A DNA stretch of 64,000 bases from Bacteroidales bacterium (GCA_016281315.1 JAEEIJ010000051.1:23758-87757), one strand, 5' to 3'; shown: positions 52,701-61,577, numbered from the stretch's first letter. The notes: generated by a model from the sequence alone, not told the origin. Numbers and translations: made by a program.

Positions 52701-52805
52701 GAACGACGCGGTGGGCTCTATGGTAGAAAGGTACGTGAGCGAGGCGATAAAGAGCACCGCCAGCCCCACGATCCGGTTCCACTTGTTGAAGGTCTTCGTT
52801 TCCAT
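49722..52805 (-). CDS. DUF2723 membrane protein (predicted glycosyltransferase)
   Basis: The product has 1027 residues. About eleven hydrophobic helices in the first 560 residues include a loop with FWDCGEFIASSYKLEVGHPP, the conserved acidic motif of the family (compare the catalytic Asp of O-mannosyltransferases). The remaining 450 residues are soluble, with a YLITHGDNDTFPLWYAQEVE segment and TPR-like helices near the C-terminus. The family is found throughout Bacteroidetes and is likely involved in protein O-glycosylation, but this is not proven. A TATATTTG box lies 6 nt from the start. Confidence 0.85.
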   Translation of the reverse strand: METKTFNKWNRIVGLAVLFIASLTYLSTIEPTASFWDCGEFIASSYKLEVGHPPGNPVFQLLARFFTLPVKPEHAAVAVNAMNALLSALTIFLLYFTIVFFAKRLTKNDIAVFASGAIGALAYCFSDTFWFSAVEGEVYAMSSLFTALVFWAMCQWYEKADEPHSNRWIVLIAFLMGLSIGVHLLNLLTIPAFVFMYYYRKNEEKKFSFWQLVGIFAIGVVIEFLLVYLFIPYLPKLAAFFDRLFVNGFGLPYNSGAVFFLVALLALCFWGLFATLKKGKVFWNTVILCVTTLVIGFSLFAIVIIRSSVKTPTNEYQPDNPYTLVRYLNREQYGTSPLIYGQYFDAPYDLKVGKYWAPLNGKYIHAQAPAEADYRPEGKMLFPRMWSSDAKHIEVYEGYMNGKGTRIRGASHRKPTMGANLAFFFDYQLNWMYWRYFMWNFVGRQNEIQGQLPGDVFHGNWESGIGFLDAIRLGDQSDAPASLRENKGKNHYYFLPLLLGLLGLVYQFGKDKRGSWLVFLMFFMTGIAIVLYLNQPPYQVRERDYAYAGSFYMFAIWIGLGVAALAEWLQESARKLPAKGVTVGVSVLCLGVPVLMAAQNWDDHDRSHRYTAVEMVKNYLNSVGPNGYLITHGDNDTFPLWYAQEVESVRPDVRVVNTSLLGTDWYSDQMKWACNESAPLPLQVSQSQYLYGTNEFVYIAYDDGSPMMLSDVMEIFRDPKMKVTLEDGEKLDFICARKLVMPVNKENCLKYGIVPEKFADEIPDAITLTISKDKKYVSKPEIFLLDLLSSYNWDRPLSVLNMGGDLNVGIKDYMLYDGFSYRFTPIRNKITSSDAGKVDALELYDKMKNVYTWDALKRTDYFADYQNQYTFQGVLGQRQLYVTVANALIDINEDEKAIEMMDLLQENFPESQFPLESIPLGFAANDYMVAQVIENYYFLGAPEKARPLANRMCEALLETAGFYLEWGTLGSHEFETASRVLLYIADVCKQYGDKDLGDAMVDSLEAILKTAAGSGYGLEHADSTAVE

Positions 52806-52811
52806 AGACTA

Positions 52812-52819
52812 CAAATATA
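52812..52819 (-). promoter_or_regulatory. -7 box for the DUF2723 gene
   Basis: TATATTTG on the minus strand, 6 nt before ATG 52805, directly beside the stop of ubiE. Confidence 0.6.
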
Positions 52820-53518
52820 CTACTTTTCCCCGACATACAGGCGGCAGAGGCCGAAGGAAAAGCTCTTATAGCGGACGCGGCGGAAGCCGGCCTCCCCCAT
52901 CATCATACAGAAGGCCGAGGGAGACGGGAACGCGTGTACGGACGCCGGAAGGTATTTATAGGCCTCCTTGTTGCCGGAAACGCGGCCGCCGATCCAGGGC
53001 ATCAGGTGCAGGAAATACAGGTCATAGAGCCAACGCACAAACCGGTTCTCCGGTACGCTCAGCTCCAGGATGACGGCCTTGCCGCCGGGCCTGAGCACCC
53101 GCAGGAACTCCTGCAGGCCCTTCTCTTTGTGCTCGAAATTCCGGATCCCGAAAGCGCAGCTCACCCGGTGGAATGTTTCATTTTCAAAAGGCAGGTTTTC
53201 GCCGTCGGCTACCTGCAGCTTGATCCGGTCGTGCACGCCCTCGTGCGCCGCCTTCTCCATCACCAGCGCCATCATCCCTTCGGAGATGTCCACGCCGGTC
53301 ACCCGGGAGCCGGAGCCCGCCTTACGCGCAATCGCGACGGTGCTGTCGCCCGTTCCGCACGCCACGTCCAGGATCTGCTGCTGCGTCCCGTCCACAATCT
53401 CCTTGAGCGCCTTCTTGCGCCATCTCTTATCCACATTCAGGGACATCAGATGGTTCAGACGGTCATACGACGGAGCAATCCCGTCGAACATTTCCTGTAT
53501 TTTCTCTTTGTTGGGCAT
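52820..53518 (-). CDS. ubiE: Demethylmenaquinone methyltransferase
   Basis: The product has 232 residues. Motifs are MFDGIAPSYDRLNHLMSLNV, the SAM site ILDVACGTGDSTVAIARKAG and VSCAFGIRNFEHKEKGLQEF, all diagnostic of UbiE/MenG. It carries out the last step of menaquinone synthesis. Its start overlaps the yidD stop (TAATG), and it closes the malQ-to-ubiE operon. Confidence 0.95.
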   Translation of the reverse strand: MPNKEKIQEMFDGIAPSYDRLNHLMSLNVDKRWRKKALKEIVDGTQQQILDVACGTGDSTVAIARKAGSGSRVTGVDISEGMMALVMEKAAHEGVHDRIKLQVADGENLPFENETFHRVSCAFGIRNFEHKEKGLQEFLRVLRPGGKAVILELSVPENRFVRWLYDLYFLHLMPWIGGRVSGNKEAYKYLPASVHAFPSPSAFCMMMGEAGFRRVRYKSFSFGLCRLYVGEK

Positions 53519-53751
53519 TACGGCACGGGATCATAGCCACTGCCGCCCCAGGGGTGGCAGCGGAGGATGCGCTTTGCAGCCAGCCAGAACCCCTTGAAGG
53601 GGCCGTATTTGCGGAACGCTTCCAGCGCATACTGCGAACAGGTGGGCGTGTAGCGGCAACTGGGCGGGGTGAACGGGCTGATGCACAGCTGGTAAAACTT
53701 GATGACTAGCACCGCCGGCGCTATCAGGATCTTTTTAAGCGTGGCATTCAT
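53518..53751 (-). CDS. yidD: Membrane protein insertion efficiency factor YidD
   Basis: The product has 77 residues: an N-terminal amphipathic helix, then [20 protein letters not shown], the signature of the family, and [15 protein letters not shown] at the end. It assists YidC in membrane insertion. Its start lies 17 nt inside rnpA, the usual arrangement. Confidence 0.94.
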   Translation of the reverse strand: MNATLKKILIAPAVLVIKFYQLCISPFTPPSCRYTPTCSQYALEAFRKYGPFKGFWLAAKRILRCHPWGGSGYDPVP

Positions 53752-54097
53752 CGGCGATGGCGGTAAGGGCGGCGGTCATATCGGCATAAACGGCCTCATA
53801 CGGCAGCACTGCAGCGGGAGTATAGATAAAAAGCACGTCCACGCCGGCGGGCAGGAGCCCCTTTTGCCGGCGGTAGCTCTCGCGGATGCGGCGCTTCAGC
53901 AGATTCCGCTTCACCGCGCGCTTGAAGCTGCGCTTGGGAACGGACACCACGATGCGGGCGGGCTCTTCACACCCGTCCCGGCGCAGAAACTTGACGCGGA
54001 AACAACCGACGCTAAGACCCTTACCGTGCTCGAACAGGTTCCCTATGGCCGAAAGGCCACAGAGACGTTCGCTTTTGGGTAAGGATTCATCGGCCAT
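53735..54097 (-). CDS. rnpA: Ribonuclease P protein component
   Basis: The product has 120 residues with the basic RNR-type motif [20 protein letters not shown] and the early [20 protein letters not shown]. It binds RNase P RNA to mature tRNA 5' ends. It lies 3 nt after hemD and overlaps yidD by 17 nt. Confidence 0.93.
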   Translation of the reverse strand: MADESLPKSERLCGLSAIGNLFEHGKGLSVGCFRVKFLRRDGCEEPARIVVSVPKRSFKRAVKRNLLKRRIRESYRRQKGLLPAGVDVLFIYTPAAVLPYEAVYADMTAALTAIADECHA

Positions 54098-54100
54098 ACA

Positions 54101-54844
54101 TTACTTGACGCTTTCCAGATAGAGTTCGATGGCGCGGGCCACGGACGGAGCCTCCGGAGAGGGGGCCTTCACGTCGATGCGCAGACCCGCCTCCTCCATG
54201 GCCTTCACGATGGAGCGGCCGAAGGAAACCATCTTGATATCGCCCTGCTCGAAGCCCGGGAAGTTCTCCTGGAGGGACTTTACATCGGCCGGATTGTAGA
54301 ATACGATCATGTCGAAGGCCTTGAGATCCAGTTCCTTGAGGTCCTGGCTCACGGGCTTGACGAACACGCCGGTGGCATAATCCAGCTTCTTCTCCACAAA
54401 GAGCGAAGCGAGGGCGTCCACGGAGGAGCCTTCCGTCATCGTGATGAGGAACTTCTCCCCCTTGTGCTTAGGGCCGATGAGCGCCACTACGCTTTCCGAG
54501 GTGCCGGTGCCATAGAAGATTTTGCGCTTGCGGTACACGATGTGCTTCTGCAGGTACATCGCCACGGCTTCCGTGGTGCAGAAGTACTTCATCGTCTCGG
54601 GAATCTTCACCCGCAGTTCCTCCGCCAGGGAGAAAAAGGCGTCGATGACGTGACGCGAAGAAAAAACGATGGCGGTATAGTCCAGCAGGTTGATACGCTG
54701 GGCGCGGAACTCACGCGAGGTTAAAGGTTCAATCTTGAAAAAGGGAGTGAATTGGAAACTGACGCCGAATTTTTCCGTAACAGTTTCATATTGAGTGAGT
54801 ACGCGCGGCGCGTTCTGGGATACAAGGATCTTCTTGATGCTCAT
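54101..54844 (-). CDS. hemD: Uroporphyrinogen-III synthase
   Basis: The product has 247 residues with the two-domain plan of HemD: LTSREFRAQRINLLDYTAIV early, then GEKFLITMTEGSSVDALASL and FDMIVFYNPADVKSLQENFP. HemD proteins are poorly conserved, so the call depends also on context: DUF4271-hemD-rnpA-yidD is the standard order in this group. It closes and rearranges the tetrapyrrole ring in haem synthesis. Confidence 0.85.
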   Translation of the reverse strand: MSIKKILVSQNAPRVLTQYETVTEKFGVSFQFTPFFKIEPLTSREFRAQRINLLDYTAIVFSSRHVIDAFFSLAEELRVKIPETMKYFCTTEAVAMYLQKHIVYRKRKIFYGTGTSESVVALIGPKHKGEKFLITMTEGSSVDALASLFVEKKLDYATGVFVKPVSQDLKELDLKAFDMIVFYNPADVKSLQENFPGFEQGDIKMVSFGRSIVKAMEEAGLRIDVKAPSPEAPSVARAIELYLESVK

Positions 54845-54862
54845 TGGCTGACTTCTTCTTCT

Positions 54863-55570
54863 CTACAGTAAAACCGCCGAAACCACCAATGCCGATACCG
54901 GCAGGATTTCGAGCCCGCAAAGGTACAAAAAAAGTCGCAAATGATTGCAAGATAATGCTAAAATTTGTGCGCGTCGCACCAGGAACACGCCGTAAATGAC
55001 GGCCGTTTCAATGTATAAAGCCCGGGCGATGGCTGTATCCGAGGTCCCAAAAAGTTCCAGCAGCCCCACCGTCACCAGGAGGATGAGCACCAGCAGGATG
55101 AAGTAGGTGAGGCCGGTGTTGCGCGAAAGGACGTAGAAATCCCGTCTGCGGCGGGGTCTCAGCGCCAGGAACATCAGGTGGCGAAGGAGCAGGAAGACGA
55201 TGAAGACGCCCGCCACGCCCAGCAGCCGCAGATTCGGCGTCCAGTCCCGCAGGAAGGCGGCGTCGTAGAGCCGATAGGCATAGATCATCAGGATGGCCGG
55301 AATGACGAGCAGGGTGGCCATCAGGCGGCGGTCGCCGCTGGAGCGAACGCTGTTCTCGAGCGAAACGCTGCCGCGGGCGCGGAACAGGCTGTCGAACAGC
55401 TGGGGCGCCAGGGAGAGGAAACGCGGCAGGAAGACGATGGCGGCCACGACAAAGGCTACAATAAGGCCGATGACAAGCCCCGGCGTCCCTTCCGCCACGG
55501 CGGCGGGGGCCGCGGAGGGTTCGGTGGGCAGCAGCAGGTCGCCGCCGAGGATGGATTCCTGTAACAGCAT
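54863..55570 (-). CDS. DUF4271 membrane protein
   Basis: The product has 235 residues and about six hydrophobic helices. A leading GLVIGLIVAFVVAAIVFLPR helix and a late FLVRRAQILALSCNHLRLFL match DUF4271, which always lies beside hemD in Bacteroidetes. Function unknown. Its start overlaps the stop of the SUI1 gene (TGATG). Confidence 0.82.
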   Translation of the reverse strand: MLLQESILGGDLLLPTEPSAAPAAVAEGTPGLVIGLIVAFVVAAIVFLPRFLSLAPQLFDSLFRARGSVSLENSVRSSGDRRLMATLLVIPAILMIYAYRLYDAAFLRDWTPNLRLLGVAGVFIVFLLLRHLMFLALRPRRRRDFYVLSRNTGLTYFILLVLILLVTVGLLELFGTSDTAIARALYIETAVIYGVFLVRRAQILALSCNHLRLFLYLCGLEILPVSALVVSAVLL

Positions 55571-55914
55571 CAGTTCCCCCGTTTCGCGTTCGTATAACCT
55601 AATTCGTGCAGGATGGCCACCACCTTGTCGCGAAAGTCCCCCTGGATGGTAATCTCCCCGTCCTTTGCGCTCCCGCCCACCCCGAGGCGGGTTTTCAGCG
55701 TCCGGCCCAGTTCCTTGAGGTCATCGGCCTTCCCCACGAAGCCGGTGATGAGGGTCACCTGCTTGCCGCCGCGGTTCCGGCGGTCGATGCCCACGATGAG
55801 GCGCTGTTTTCCGGCCGGAAGGGTATCCGCCTCCTGCGAGGCAGCCGTCTGATATTGAAAGTCCGGATTGGTCGAGTAAACGACTCCGAGACGTGCTTTC
55901 CAATCATTTTCCAT
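55570..55914 (-). CDS. SUI1/eIF1-like translation factor (YciH family)
   Basis: The product has 114 residues. The C-terminal SUI1 domain reads IDRRNRGGKQVTLITGFVGK, then TRLGVGGSAKDGEITIQGD. Bacterial members resemble eukaryotic eIF1 and can affect start-codon choice; the role in this phylum is not known. It lies between malQ (3-nt gap) and DUF4271 (overlap). Confidence 0.9.
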   Translation of the reverse strand: MENDWKARLGVVYSTNPDFQYQTAASQEADTLPAGKQRLIVGIDRRNRGGKQVTLITGFVGKADDLKELGRTLKTRLGVGGSAKDGEITIQGDFRDKVVAILHELGYTNAKRGN

Positions 55915-55917
55915 AAT

Positions 55918-57960
55918 CTATCGAGCTCTCCCGGCGGCCTCAATCAAAGCCTTGAGCCGGGCGTTGAATTTCTTGTTATTGAGGAGGCTCTCCAGCGTGC
56001 AGTGCATCCGGTAGCGCCAGTAATGGTTCGGGATGTCCGGCCGATTGATGCGCTCGTCCTTCGGGTCCCCCTGGTAGCGAATCTTTTCATCGACGGAGAG
56101 CCAGTCCTGCAGCGGCAGGATGGCGAAAACGGAGGCCGATGAAAGCTGCTGCGTTAGGATCATTTCGGCCAGCCAGGGCTCCAGCGTGGCAGGAGCGGGG
56201 CCTTCCAGTCCCAGCATCCCGTTGTAGTAGCGCTGCGTCCGTTCCGGATCCTCCTCCCACCAGGCGCGGAGGGTAGAGGTGTCGTGCGAACCGGTGGAGC
56301 AGACGCTCCAGTAGGGGTATTCGGCGGGCTCCCCGAATTCCCGGCCGAAGGCTTTGGGCATCCGCTGGATTTCCAATGTGAGGATGTGCAGTTGGTCCAG
56401 GACGGGCCCCACGCAGGCGGGTACCATCCCCAGGTCCTCGGCACAGGCGAGCATCGGGGAGGCGTTCAGCAGGGCGGGCAGTTTTTCCAGGGCGCCCTCG
56501 CGCCAGAAGGCCTCGTGCCGCTTCCAGAAGAAATCCTCGTGCAGCTCGTCGTAGCGCCGTTTTTTCTCCGCGCTCAGCCGCTTGTAGCGGGCCGATTTCT
56601 GCCCGGAAATGGCCGGATGCCAGTATCCCTTTCGGCGCGGGTCTTCGATGAAGAGGGTATCGGCCCCCTGCCCCTGGACGGGCCGGAAACCCCAGGCGCG
56701 GAGTTCCCCGGCGGAATAGGGTAGTGCGGGCGAAAAATGCCCCAGGAGGCCGCTCCGCTGCGGGCAGGGAATCTCCCAGATGCGGAAGAAGCCCAGCACG
56801 TGGTCGATGCGGTAAGCGTCGAAATACTGCGCCATCTTCCCCAGGCGCGCCCGCCACCAGGCGTAACCGTCCTTTGCCATTTCCTCCCAGTTGTAGGTAG
56901 GGAAGCCCCAGTTCTGGCCGTCCTCCGAGAAGAAGTCCGGCGGGGCGCCCGCCTGGCTGTCCAGGTGGAAGAGTTCGGGATGCTGCCAGGCATCGGCGCT
57001 CACGCGGGACACGCCGATGGGAAGGTCTCCCTTGAGGGCCACGCCCTTGCCGTGGGCGTATGCGGCAGCTTCTTTTAACTGTTTGTCCGCCAGATACTGC
57101 AGGAAGCAGTAGAAGTCTGCCGGCGCATCGTTCCGGTCCCGCTGAACGCAGTATTCGGCATAGGGAAGGAGCCAGTCGCGGTTGTCCTGCACGAAGGATT
57201 TATAGGCCGGACTCTGCATCTGCTTCCGGCCTGCTGGGCTGTCGTAGAGTTTGCGGAGCAACTCCAGTTTGAGGCAGTTCACCTCCTCGTAATCCAGGGC
57301 CGGAAGGGCCTCCAGGCGGGCTTTCGCCTTTTTGTAGGCCGCATCTTCGGGCACGCCGGCCGCCGGCAGATGTATGTACTGCGGATGCAGGGCGAAGGAA
57401 CTGACGGCGCTGTAGGGATAGGAGTCGTAGCAGGTATGTGATGCCGTGGTATCATTCACCGGCAGCAGCTGGATGATGCACTGGCCCGTGGCGGCGGCCC
57501 AGTCGGAGAGCTTCTTGATGTCGTTGAACTCCCCTACGCCGAAGCTGTCTTCCGAGCGGAGGGAAAACACCGGAACGGCCACCCCGGCGCCCCGCCAGGG
57601 CTTGCGGTTAAAAACCGGCTCGCGCTCGGCGATAACGCCCTCCTGCGGCTCCAGGATGCGGTTCGGCCCCTCTTCCCAGCATTGGACCGCCTTCGTCCGG
57701 GTATCGGCAATGACGAACTTGTACTCGATGGATTCCGTGAGGTCCAGCCCGATCTCCCAGACGGGGAATTTCGCATCCGAGAGCAGGTGAACCGTCTTCC
57801 AGTCACCCATCGGCCCGGAACCTAAAAGGGCCACGGACTCGCCGCTCTCCACCTGAGGCACCTCCACCCGCAGAATCAACTTCCCCCGGGCGGCTTTCCG
57901 CGGGGCAGGCCTGCGGAAAATCACCTCGCTGAAGGCTTTGGACTCAAACGGCGTTATCAT
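55918..57960 (-). CDS. malQ: 4-alpha-glucanotransferase (GH77) with N-terminal starch-binding domain
   Basis: The product has 680 residues. Residues 25-115 form one CBM20 starch-binding domain (VALLGSGPMGDWKTVHLLSD; EYKFVIADTRTK); relatives in this order often have two and about 890 residues. The GH77 core has the nucleophile region DAYRIDHVLGFFRIWEIP, the acid/base CAEDLGMVPACV and CSTGSHDTSTLRAWWEEDPE. It transfers maltosyl chains in starch or glycogen use. A longer ORF from ATG 57969 is open, but ATG 57960 is chosen because a TAATTTTG box overlaps the longer start. It is the first gene of the operon. Confidence 0.94.
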   Translation of the reverse strand: MITPFESKAFSEVIFRRPAPRKAARGKLILRVEVPQVESGESVALLGSGPMGDWKTVHLLSDAKFPVWEIGLDLTESIEYKFVIADTRTKAVQCWEEGPNRILEPQEGVIAEREPVFNRKPWRGAGVAVPVFSLRSEDSFGVGEFNDIKKLSDWAAATGQCIIQLLPVNDTTASHTCYDSYPYSAVSSFALHPQYIHLPAAGVPEDAAYKKAKARLEALPALDYEEVNCLKLELLRKLYDSPAGRKQMQSPAYKSFVQDNRDWLLPYAEYCVQRDRNDAPADFYCFLQYLADKQLKEAAAYAHGKGVALKGDLPIGVSRVSADAWQHPELFHLDSQAGAPPDFFSEDGQNWGFPTYNWEEMAKDGYAWWRARLGKMAQYFDAYRIDHVLGFFRIWEIPCPQRSGLLGHFSPALPYSAGELRAWGFRPVQGQGADTLFIEDPRRKGYWHPAISGQKSARYKRLSAEKKRRYDELHEDFFWKRHEAFWREGALEKLPALLNASPMLACAEDLGMVPACVGPVLDQLHILTLEIQRMPKAFGREFGEPAEYPYWSVCSTGSHDTSTLRAWWEEDPERTQRYYNGMLGLEGPAPATLEPWLAEMILTQQLSSASVFAILPLQDWLSVDEKIRYQGDPKDERINRPDIPNHYWRYRMHCTLESLLNNKKFNARLKALIEAAGRAR

Positions 57961-57966
57961 AGAGAG

Positions 57967-57974
57967 CAAAATTA
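57967..57974 (-). promoter_or_regulatory. -7 box for the malQ-ubiE operon
   Basis: TAATTTTG on the minus strand ends 6 nt before ATG 57960. Confidence 0.6.
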
Positions 57975-58006
57975 CGGATTTTGGAAGGAATTACAAAACA
58001 ATCCTC

Positions 58007-58014
58007 TATCTTTG
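58007..58014 (+). promoter_or_regulatory. -7 box for rsgA
   Basis: TATCTTTG ends 8 nt before ATG 58023, with TTTG at 57980-57983 as a possible -33 element at a slightly long spacing. Confidence 0.65.
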
Positions 58015-58022
58015 TATTCCGT

Positions 58023-58937
58023 ATGGAAAAACCCGTCGCAACCGTCGTCAAGAACGCAGGCAGTCATTACCTGCTATCCCCCCTTCCGGAGTGGGACGTG
58101 TTCGAGGCTGTCCTGCGCGGAAAGATCCGCCTGAAGGGTTCCTCCATCACCAATCCCGTCGCCGTGGGCGACAGAGTCGTCTATGAAGACGGCGTCATCA
58201 CGGAAATCCTTCCCCGGAAAAACTATCTCATCCGTCGGAGCACGAACCTCTCGCGGCAGGCGCACATCATCGCGGCGAACATCGACCGGGCCTACATCGT
58301 GGTGTCGCTCTACTTCCCGGAGGTGAAACTCCCCTTCTTGGACCGGATTTTAGTCACCTGCGAGCTTTACGGCATTCCCGCCACCATCGTCCTCTCGAAA
58401 ACGGACCTGTATAGGGAGACCGATCCGGATGGGGTTGCACACCTGAAGGCCATCTACGAGGGCGCCGGCTATCCCGTGCTGGAGGCTTCCGTAAAAACCG
58501 GGGAGGGTATCAACGAATTGCGGGAGGCCTGCAAGGGCCGCGTAAACCTCTTTTCCGGGGAATCCGGCGTAGGGAAATCCTCCCTCATCAAGGCGCTGGA
58601 CCCTTCGCTGGATCCGAAGATCGGAAAGATATCGGCCGCCCATCTGCAGGGGAAGCACACCACCTCCCTGTATGAGATGTATCCCCTCGCTTCCGGCGGC
58701 TTCGTCGTCGACTCCCCCGGCATCCGCGGCTTCGGCCTGGTGGATGTCGAGAAGGAAGAGATCGCCCGTTACTTCCCGGAGATGCTCAAGGCATCAACCC
58801 ACTGCCGCTTCACCCCCTGCACCCACACCCACGAACCCGGCTGTGCCGTAAAGGCCGCCGTGGACGCAGGCACCATCTCCCCCGAACGCTACAACTCCTA
58901 CCTGGGGATGCTCGAGGAGGACAAAAAGTTCCGATGA
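58023..58937 (+). CDS. rsgA: Ribosome small-subunit GTPase RsgA
   Basis: The product has 304 residues: an N-terminal OB-fold, then the circularly permuted GTPase with its G4 element as SKTD in ATIVLSKTDLYRE, G1 GESGVGKSSLI and G3 DSPGIRGFG, and a C-terminal zinc-binding segment HCRFTPCTHTHEPGCAV. It helps mature the 30S subunit. The frame is open from 57981; ATG 58023 is chosen from the promoter box and the N-terminus. The stop overlaps the MATE start (ATGA). Confidence 0.95.
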   Translation: MEKPVATVVKNAGSHYLLSPLPEWDVFEAVLRGKIRLKGSSITNPVAVGDRVVYEDGVITEILPRKNYLIRRSTNLSRQAHIIAANIDRAYIVVSLYFPEVKLPFLDRILVTCELYGIPATIVLSKTDLYRETDPDGVAHLKAIYEGAGYPVLEASVKTGEGINELREACKGRVNLFSGESGVGKSSLIKALDPSLDPKIGKISAAHLQGKHTTSLYEMYPLASGGFVVDSPGIRGFGLVDVEKEEIARYFPEMLKASTHCRFTPCTHTHEPGCAVKAAVDAGTISPERYNSYLGMLEEDKKFR

Positions 58938-60253
58938 AACTGAACCGGGAAATCCTGCGGCTGGCCGTTCCCAGCATCCTTGCGAACATCACCGTCCCGC
59001 TCGTCGGGATGGCCGATATAGCCGTAGCCGGCCACCTTCCGGCAGCTTCCGGCGCGGCGCTCATCGGCGGGCTCACCATCGGCACGATGCTCTTCGAGCT
59101 GCTCTACTGGAACTTCGGTTTCCTGCGCACAGGGACTGGAGGTTTGACGGCACAGGCGTATGGGCGCGGGGACAACACCGGCGGGATATTAAGGCGGGCT
59201 CTGAGGATTGCGCTGGTGTCCGGAGCCGGCCTCATCGCCCTGCAGTGGGCGGTGGTATGGCTCGCGTTCCTGGTGGTGGACTGCTCCCCCGAGGTGCAGG
59301 CGCTCGCCACGCGCTACTTTCACATCTGCATCTGGGCGGCGCCGGCCGTGCTGTCGCTCTTCGCCTTTAAGGGCTGGTTCATCGGAATGCAGGATTCCGT
59401 GAGGCCGATGACCGCCGACCTTCTGGTGAACGGGGTTAACATCGCGCTTTCCGTGGGCCTCGGTTTCGGGACGCCGCTCGGCTTTGCGGGCGTAGCCTGG
59501 GCCACGGTCATCTCTCACTGGACGGGGTTCCTCTACTGCTGCCTCGCCCTCCGGCGGCGGTATCGGAGTCAGCTCTCCGATGCGAAACCCGCTCCCGCAA
59601 AGGACTTCTTCGCCCTCAACCGGGATCTGTTCCTCCGCTCGCTGGGGATGGTCGCCATTTACATCGGCTTTACCGTCCTGAGCGCCCGCTTCGGCGACCT
59701 GATGCTCGCGGTAAGCGCCATCCTGATGAAACTTCTGATGCTCTTCAGCTACTTCATCGACGGGTTCGCCTATGCCGGCGAGGCGCTTTCGGGCCGATTC
59801 ATCGGCGCCCGGGACGCCTCCGGCCTCCGCTCGGCCGTCCGGAACGTCTTTCTGTGGAGCGGCGGCGTAGTGGCCCTGTTCCTGCTGGTGTACGGCGTGG
59901 CCGGCGTTCCGCTGCTGCGCCTGATGACCTCCGATGCCGCCGTGGTCCAGGCCGGACGGGCCTTCCTGCCCTGGCTCCTGCTGATGCCCCTTTTCGGCTG
60001 CCCGGCCTTCACCTGGGATGGCATCTTCACCGGCGCCACAGCGGGCCGGGACCTGCGCGACAGCGTGCTCTTGAGCGTGATTTGTTTCTTCGGCCTCTGG
60101 TGGGCCTGCACCACCTTTATGGGCGATGGGCTCACGCCCGTCTTCGCCATCCATCTCCTGATGGCAGCCTACTTCCTGCACCTGGTGGTGCGCTCCGCCT
60201 GGCTCTCCGCAAGGGCGCGGAAAGTTATTTTCTCAGATACTTCCACCCGATGA
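58934..60253 (+). CDS. MATE family efflux transporter (DinF-like)
   Basis: The product has 439 residues and about twelve helices in two halves, with ILANITVPLVGMADIAVAGH at the start and GFLRTGTGGLTAQAYGRGDN after it. The MATE/DinF group exports cationic compounds or metabolites by Na+ or H+ exchange. It is coupled to rsgA. Its last 29 bp overlap the end of the convergent MFS gene. Confidence 0.9.
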   Translation: MKLNREILRLAVPSILANITVPLVGMADIAVAGHLPAASGAALIGGLTIGTMLFELLYWNFGFLRTGTGGLTAQAYGRGDNTGGILRRALRIALVSGAGLIALQWAVVWLAFLVVDCSPEVQALATRYFHICIWAAPAVLSLFAFKGWFIGMQDSVRPMTADLLVNGVNIALSVGLGFGTPLGFAGVAWATVISHWTGFLYCCLALRRRYRSQLSDAKPAPAKDFFALNRDLFLRSLGMVAIYIGFTVLSARFGDLMLAVSAILMKLLMLFSYFIDGFAYAGEALSGRFIGARDASGLRSAVRNVFLWSGGVVALFLLVYGVAGVPLLRLMTSDAAVVQAGRAFLPWLLLMPLFGCPAFTWDGIFTGATAGRDLRDSVLLSVICFFGLWWACTTFMGDGLTPVFAIHLLMAAYFLHLVVRSAWLSARARKVIFSDTSTR

Positions 60254-61577
60254 TGGGCAGCGTGAAGGCCAGCAGACAGGCGGCAATCCAGAAAATGGAT
60301 ACCGGCGTGAAATTGTAGACATTCCCTGCGGTATACCCGCCGATGAGCCAGCCGCTGGCGAGGCTCTGCAGGCCGGCGGCAGCGTAACTGGATACGCCCA
60401 CGATGCCGAGGGCCGCGCCGGTGGCTTTCCGGGGCACGAAGTCCAGGGCCATCAGACCGCCCACGATGCAGAAGACCACGCTGAACGAAGCGCTGAAAAC
60501 GGCTACACAGGCCATATTCAGGGCGAATCCTCCTTCCAGGAACAGGAATCCGGCCAGGGACGCCACGGCCAGGATGCCGGCGATGACCACGGGTCGCACG
60601 CGGCTGCCGCGGAACACCTTGTCCGAAAGCCAGCCGGCGGCCAGATTTCCCGCCACCCCGAAGACTTCGGCCAGGCCGATGACCTGCGCCGCCCGCTCCA
60701 GCGAGAACGCCTTCTGCTTCTGAAGGAAGAGCACGCCCCAGTCGCTCACGGCGTGCTGGGTGATGTACAAAAAGGCGGTGGAGATGGCTATTACCCAGAT
60801 GCCGGGATGCTGGAACACCCATTTCTGGAGTTCCCGGGTGGGCTTTTGATCCATCGGACGGATGGGTTCTCCGGAGAGTTCCTGTACAGACGGAAGGCCC
60901 GCGCTTTCGGGGGTGTCGACGATAAAGACCAGAGAAATGACCAGGCCGATGACCCCCGCCACGGCGGCGGCGAGGAAGCCCCACTGCCAGCCCGCGACGG
61001 CCACGATCCAGCCCGTCAGAATCATCGAAACGGCCTTCCCCAGCTGCGGCGTAGAGCTGAAAACGCTGTACATCGTGCCGCGCGTAGCCAGCGGAAACCA
61101 GCGGGAAAGGGAGATGGTGCCGGGCGGCGAGCCCATCGACTGCACCCAGCCGTTCACTCCCCACAGGACTGCGAAGACCCCCAGCATCAGCAGGGAACCG
61201 AAGCCCAAAGGGCCGTGCAGGAGACCCAGCAGACCCAACACCAGATTGACGGCGGCCGACACACCGATACCCGCCGCCATAAACCGGCGGATGTTGCAGT
61301 AGTCGGCGATGAAGCCGTTCATAAACTTCCCTACCGCATAGACGAAGTAGAAGGCGCCGCCGATGATGCCCAACTGCCCGGCCGTGAGGATGCCGCCGTC
61401 GATGAGGGGCTGTTTCACCACGCCCAGGGTCATCCGACACACGTAGTATAAGGTATAGGCCACCGTCACGCCCCAGAAGGTGCGGCGGCGCAGCCGCTTA
61501 TAGCTGGCGTCCACCTCCCCGGCGGGAACCTTCACCGCTGAAGGCTTGCTGATGCGGAAATGGGAATACAGTGACAT
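60225..61577 (-). CDS. MFS transporter of organophosphate:phosphate antiporter (OPA) type
   Basis: The product has 450 residues with twelve helices. WGVTVAYTLYYVCRMTLGVV near the start and YAVGKFMNGFIADYCNIRRF are typical of the GlpT/UhpT/UhpC group, which exchanges organic phosphates for phosphate; a sensor role like that of UhpC is possible. Substrate cannot be fixed from sequence. A TAACTTTG box lies 8 nt before ATG 61577. Confidence 0.85.
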   Translation of the reverse strand: MSLYSHFRISKPSAVKVPAGEVDASYKRLRRRTFWGVTVAYTLYYVCRMTLGVVKQPLIDGGILTAGQLGIIGGAFYFVYAVGKFMNGFIADYCNIRRFMAAGIGVSAAVNLVLGLLGLLHGPLGFGSLLMLGVFAVLWGVNGWVQSMGSPPGTISLSRWFPLATRGTMYSVFSSTPQLGKAVSMILTGWIVAVAGWQWGFLAAAVAGVIGLVISLVFIVDTPESAGLPSVQELSGEPIRPMDQKPTRELQKWVFQHPGIWVIAISTAFLYITQHAVSDWGVLFLQKQKAFSLERAAQVIGLAEVFGVAGNLAAGWLSDKVFRGSRVRPVVIAGILAVASLAGFLFLEGGFALNMACVAVFSASFSVVFCIVGGLMALDFVPRKATGAALGIVGVSSYAAAGLQSLASGWLIGGYTAGNVYNFTPVSIFWIAACLLAFTLPIIGWKYLRK

